From positions 62,001 to 126,000 of the forward strand of contig JAHBVJ010000007.1 in assembly GCA_019637615.1 (NCBI GenBank): 64,000 nucleotides of DNA, given 5' to 3'. Every line of letters begins with the position of its first letter. Position 1 is the stretch's first letter. The stretch comes from Anaerolineae bacterium (GTDB lineage Bacteria; Chloroflexota; Anaerolineae; Aggregatilineales; UBA2796). Shown here piece by piece: positions 62,722-64,000 of the stretch. A program made the position numbers and the translations under genes. Below the pieces are notes generated by a model that worked only from the letters and a program-made list of their open reading frames with translations, did not search any database and was not told the DNA's origin.

Positions 62722-63714
62722 CTACAGCCAGCCATGCCGCCGGAAATACACCCCCATGAACAATACCGAGGCGATCATCAGCACCATCACGCCGATAAAC
62801 ATCGCGCCGCCGCTGATCGGCAACTGAAGCTGGTCGGTGGTAGTGGCAAAATTGAGCTGAAACAAGCCTGTGAAGAAGGTGAGCGGCAGGAAAATCATTG
62901 AGAGGATCGTGAGCCGTCCCACCGTCTCGGAGAGCTTGTTAGCCTCACGGCTGTCGATCATGTCCAGCACGTTGCTGGCGAGGTCGCGTTGCGTATCGAC
63001 CACATCGTAGATGCGCAGCAGCCGCTCGTAGAGGTGCCGGAACAAGTCGCGGATCTCCGGATTCGCGGCGATGCGCTCCTCACCAACGGCATTCGAGAGC
63101 ACTTCACGCTGCGGGGCGACCATCTGACGCAGATTAATGAGCTGTTGCTTGATCGTGTAAATCGGCTTGCGTGATGACTCGTTGATTCCGTTTTGCAGCA
63201 GCACTTCTTCCTGTCGGTTCAGTTGATTACTGATCCGGTCAAGCTGCGGATAATAAGAGTCGATCACGTGTTGAATGGTCAGATACAAGAAATGGCTCGG
63301 CCCCGTTTTCCACGGGCCAACCGTCTGTGCCACGCGGTTATACGCTTCATCGACAGCGGTAGCGCGTTCTGGCCGAATCGTGATGAAATAATTCGCGCCG
63401 ATCAGGCAGTGAATTTCCATCCCACGGACTTTGTTCAATCGGATTTCTGGCTGAAACAGCGACAGAAACATGTATTTCGTCAGCACTTGCAATGCGGGGC
63501 GGCGGTCTTCGCGCAGGAGATCAGCGACGACCAACGGGTGCAGACCAAGCTGCTGTTCGAGCCAGCGAATTTCTTCTTCGGGAGCGTCCACCACATCGAT
63601 CCAGACGGTATCGCCGTTTTGAAGAGCGTGTTCCAACTTTTCTTGAGATAAGTTACGCCCCGGCATGAAATCGTCGTCGAGTACAGCGTCCTTGAAGGCT
63701 ACCAGCGAGCGCAT
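62722..63714 (-). CDS. CorA-family metal transporter with QLN in place of GMN
   Basis: A 330-residue CorA/MIT-family channel. A soluble N-terminal alpha/beta domain (WIDVVDAPEEEIRWLEQQLGLHPLVVADLL) leads into a long helix (LYERLLRIYDVVDTQRDLASNVLDMIDSREANKLSETVGRLTILSMIFLPLTFFTG). Two membrane helices follow, and the protein ends FRRHGWL. In CorA the pore-entrance signature is Y-G-M-N-F; here the aligned segment reads LFQLNF, with only the asparagine kept (Q287-L288-N289 counted from the ATG at 63717). The second ATG (63714) has the better ribosome-site spacing. It is probably a divalent-cation carrier with altered selectivity, or a zinc-exporting type; not decidable here. Confidence 0.88.
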   Translation of the reverse strand: MRSLVAFKDAVLDDDFMPGRNLSQEKLEHALQNGDTVWIDVVDAPEEEIRWLEQQLGLHPLVVADLLREDRRPALQVLTKYMFLSLFQPEIRLNKVRGMEIHCLIGANYFITIRPERATAVDEAYNRVAQTVGPWKTGPSHFLYLTIQHVIDSYYPQLDRISNQLNRQEEVLLQNGINESSRKPIYTIKQQLINLRQMVAPQREVLSNAVGEERIAANPEIRDLFRHLYERLLRIYDVVDTQRDLASNVLDMIDSREANKLSETVGRLTILSMIFLPLTFFTGLFQLNFATTTDQLQLPISGGAMFIGVMVLMIASVLFMGVYFRRHGWL

Positions 63715-63775
63715 CATAATCCTCTATCACCTTGTTGTCTGGAAGTCTCGTACACTACGAGAAAAAAGAGGAACC

Positions 63776-63805
63776 GGGCAGCTCACAATCTTAGGTGAGC
63801 TGCCC
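63776..63805 (-). terminator. Terminator of the YtxH-like gene
   Basis: GGGCAGCTCAC (63776-63786) and GTGAGCTGCCC (63795-63805) form an exact 11-bp stem with an 8-base loop. On the minus strand it is followed by GGTTCCTCTTTTTTC, so it serves the gene ending at 63833. Confidence 0.8.
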
Positions 63806-63832
63806 AGCTTAAGAAGGGAACCCGTATCAACT

Positions 63833-64000
63833 TTAGACGCCGACACGATCTTCAACGGTGCGGCGGATTTTCCCCACGCCGTCAAGAACGTTCTCTACTA
63901 CCTTGTTGCCCGTCGAGCGACTGTTGTCGAGGATGTGTTCCGCGCCATCAGCGATATGCTTGCGCGTCTCACGTCCTTCTTGAGGGGCAAACAGCAGCGC
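63833..64000 (-). CDS. YtxH-like protein (5' part outside window)
   Basis: The last 55 codons of a minus-strand gene that continues past the right edge. The visible start ALLFAPQEGRETRKHIADGAEHILDNS matches the segment just after the glycine-rich membrane helix of YtxH/GvpP-like proteins (LLFAP..G...R). A polar helical tail ends in RRTVEDRVGV. These are small membrane-associated general-stress proteins. The anchor itself is outside the window. Confidence 0.65.
   Translation of the reverse strand, partial: ALLFAPQEGRETRKHIADGAEHILDNSRSTGNKVVENVLDGVGKIRRTVEDRVGV

Overview
The window most likely comes from a free-living, cell-wall-making bacterium of the phylum Chloroflexota (Anaerolineae-like). 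This is inferred from the overall gene set, from long Thr/Pro linkers in exported proteins, from solute-binding proteins with plain Sec or Tat signals and no lipobox, and from the moderately GC-rich coding sequence. No rRNA or tRNA gene and no taxonomic marker is present. I see no transposase, integrase, CRISPR array or phage module.

Region 1 (1-3.2 kb) is AT-rich compared with the rest. It holds the 5' part of a membrane-anchored protein and a complete TIR-NACHT-HEAT protein that looks like a bacterial NLR-type immune receptor. Region 2 (3.3-21.1 kb) is mostly envelope and signalling: a TPR membrane protein, a triple-PAS histidine kinase, a nucleotidyltransferase / polytopic membrane protein / MurJ operon, a MerR regulator with a methyltransferase, a CPBP protease, a three-SH3, two-enzyme wall hydrolase, and a tandemly duplicated exported protein pair.

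Region 3 (21.1-36.1 kb) is a dispersed catabolic system. A dipeptide-type ABC importer (dppABC) faces an RpiR-family regulator. Further on lies an operon of D-aminoacylase-like amidohydrolase, M81 metallopeptidase, class C serine hydrolase, GNAT acyltransferase and N-succinylamino-acid-racemase-like enolase. The promoters of dppA and of the amidohydrolase operon share a composite motif with identical spacing over 51 bp, so the two units probably form one regulon for taking up and stereo-inverting D-amino-acid-containing or N-acylated peptides.

Region 4 (36.2-49.1 kb) has a very long class A penicillin-binding protein. It is followed by a divergent cluster: SDR, glutamine-synthetase-like ligase and aldehyde dehydrogenase on one side, a Pot-type ABC importer on the other. 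This resembles the gamma-glutamyl route of amine/polyamine use. Region 5 (49.8-51.1 kb) is a small AT-rich two-gene cassette: an EEP-family nuclease/phosphatase overlapping an unknown partner.

Region 6 (51.2-60.0 kb) is a single minus-strand run: dihydropyrimidinase, LLM-class flavin/F420 oxidoreductase, an NMT1/ThiY-type ABC importer with two permeases, and an unexpected large membrane glycosyltransferase-like protein between them. Region 7 (60.2-64 kb) has a TetR regulator with two matching 20-bp operators, one at its own promoter and one before a neighbouring SDR gene, then an unknown protein, a CorA-family transporter whose GMN signature reads QLN, and the 3' part of a YtxH-like gene.
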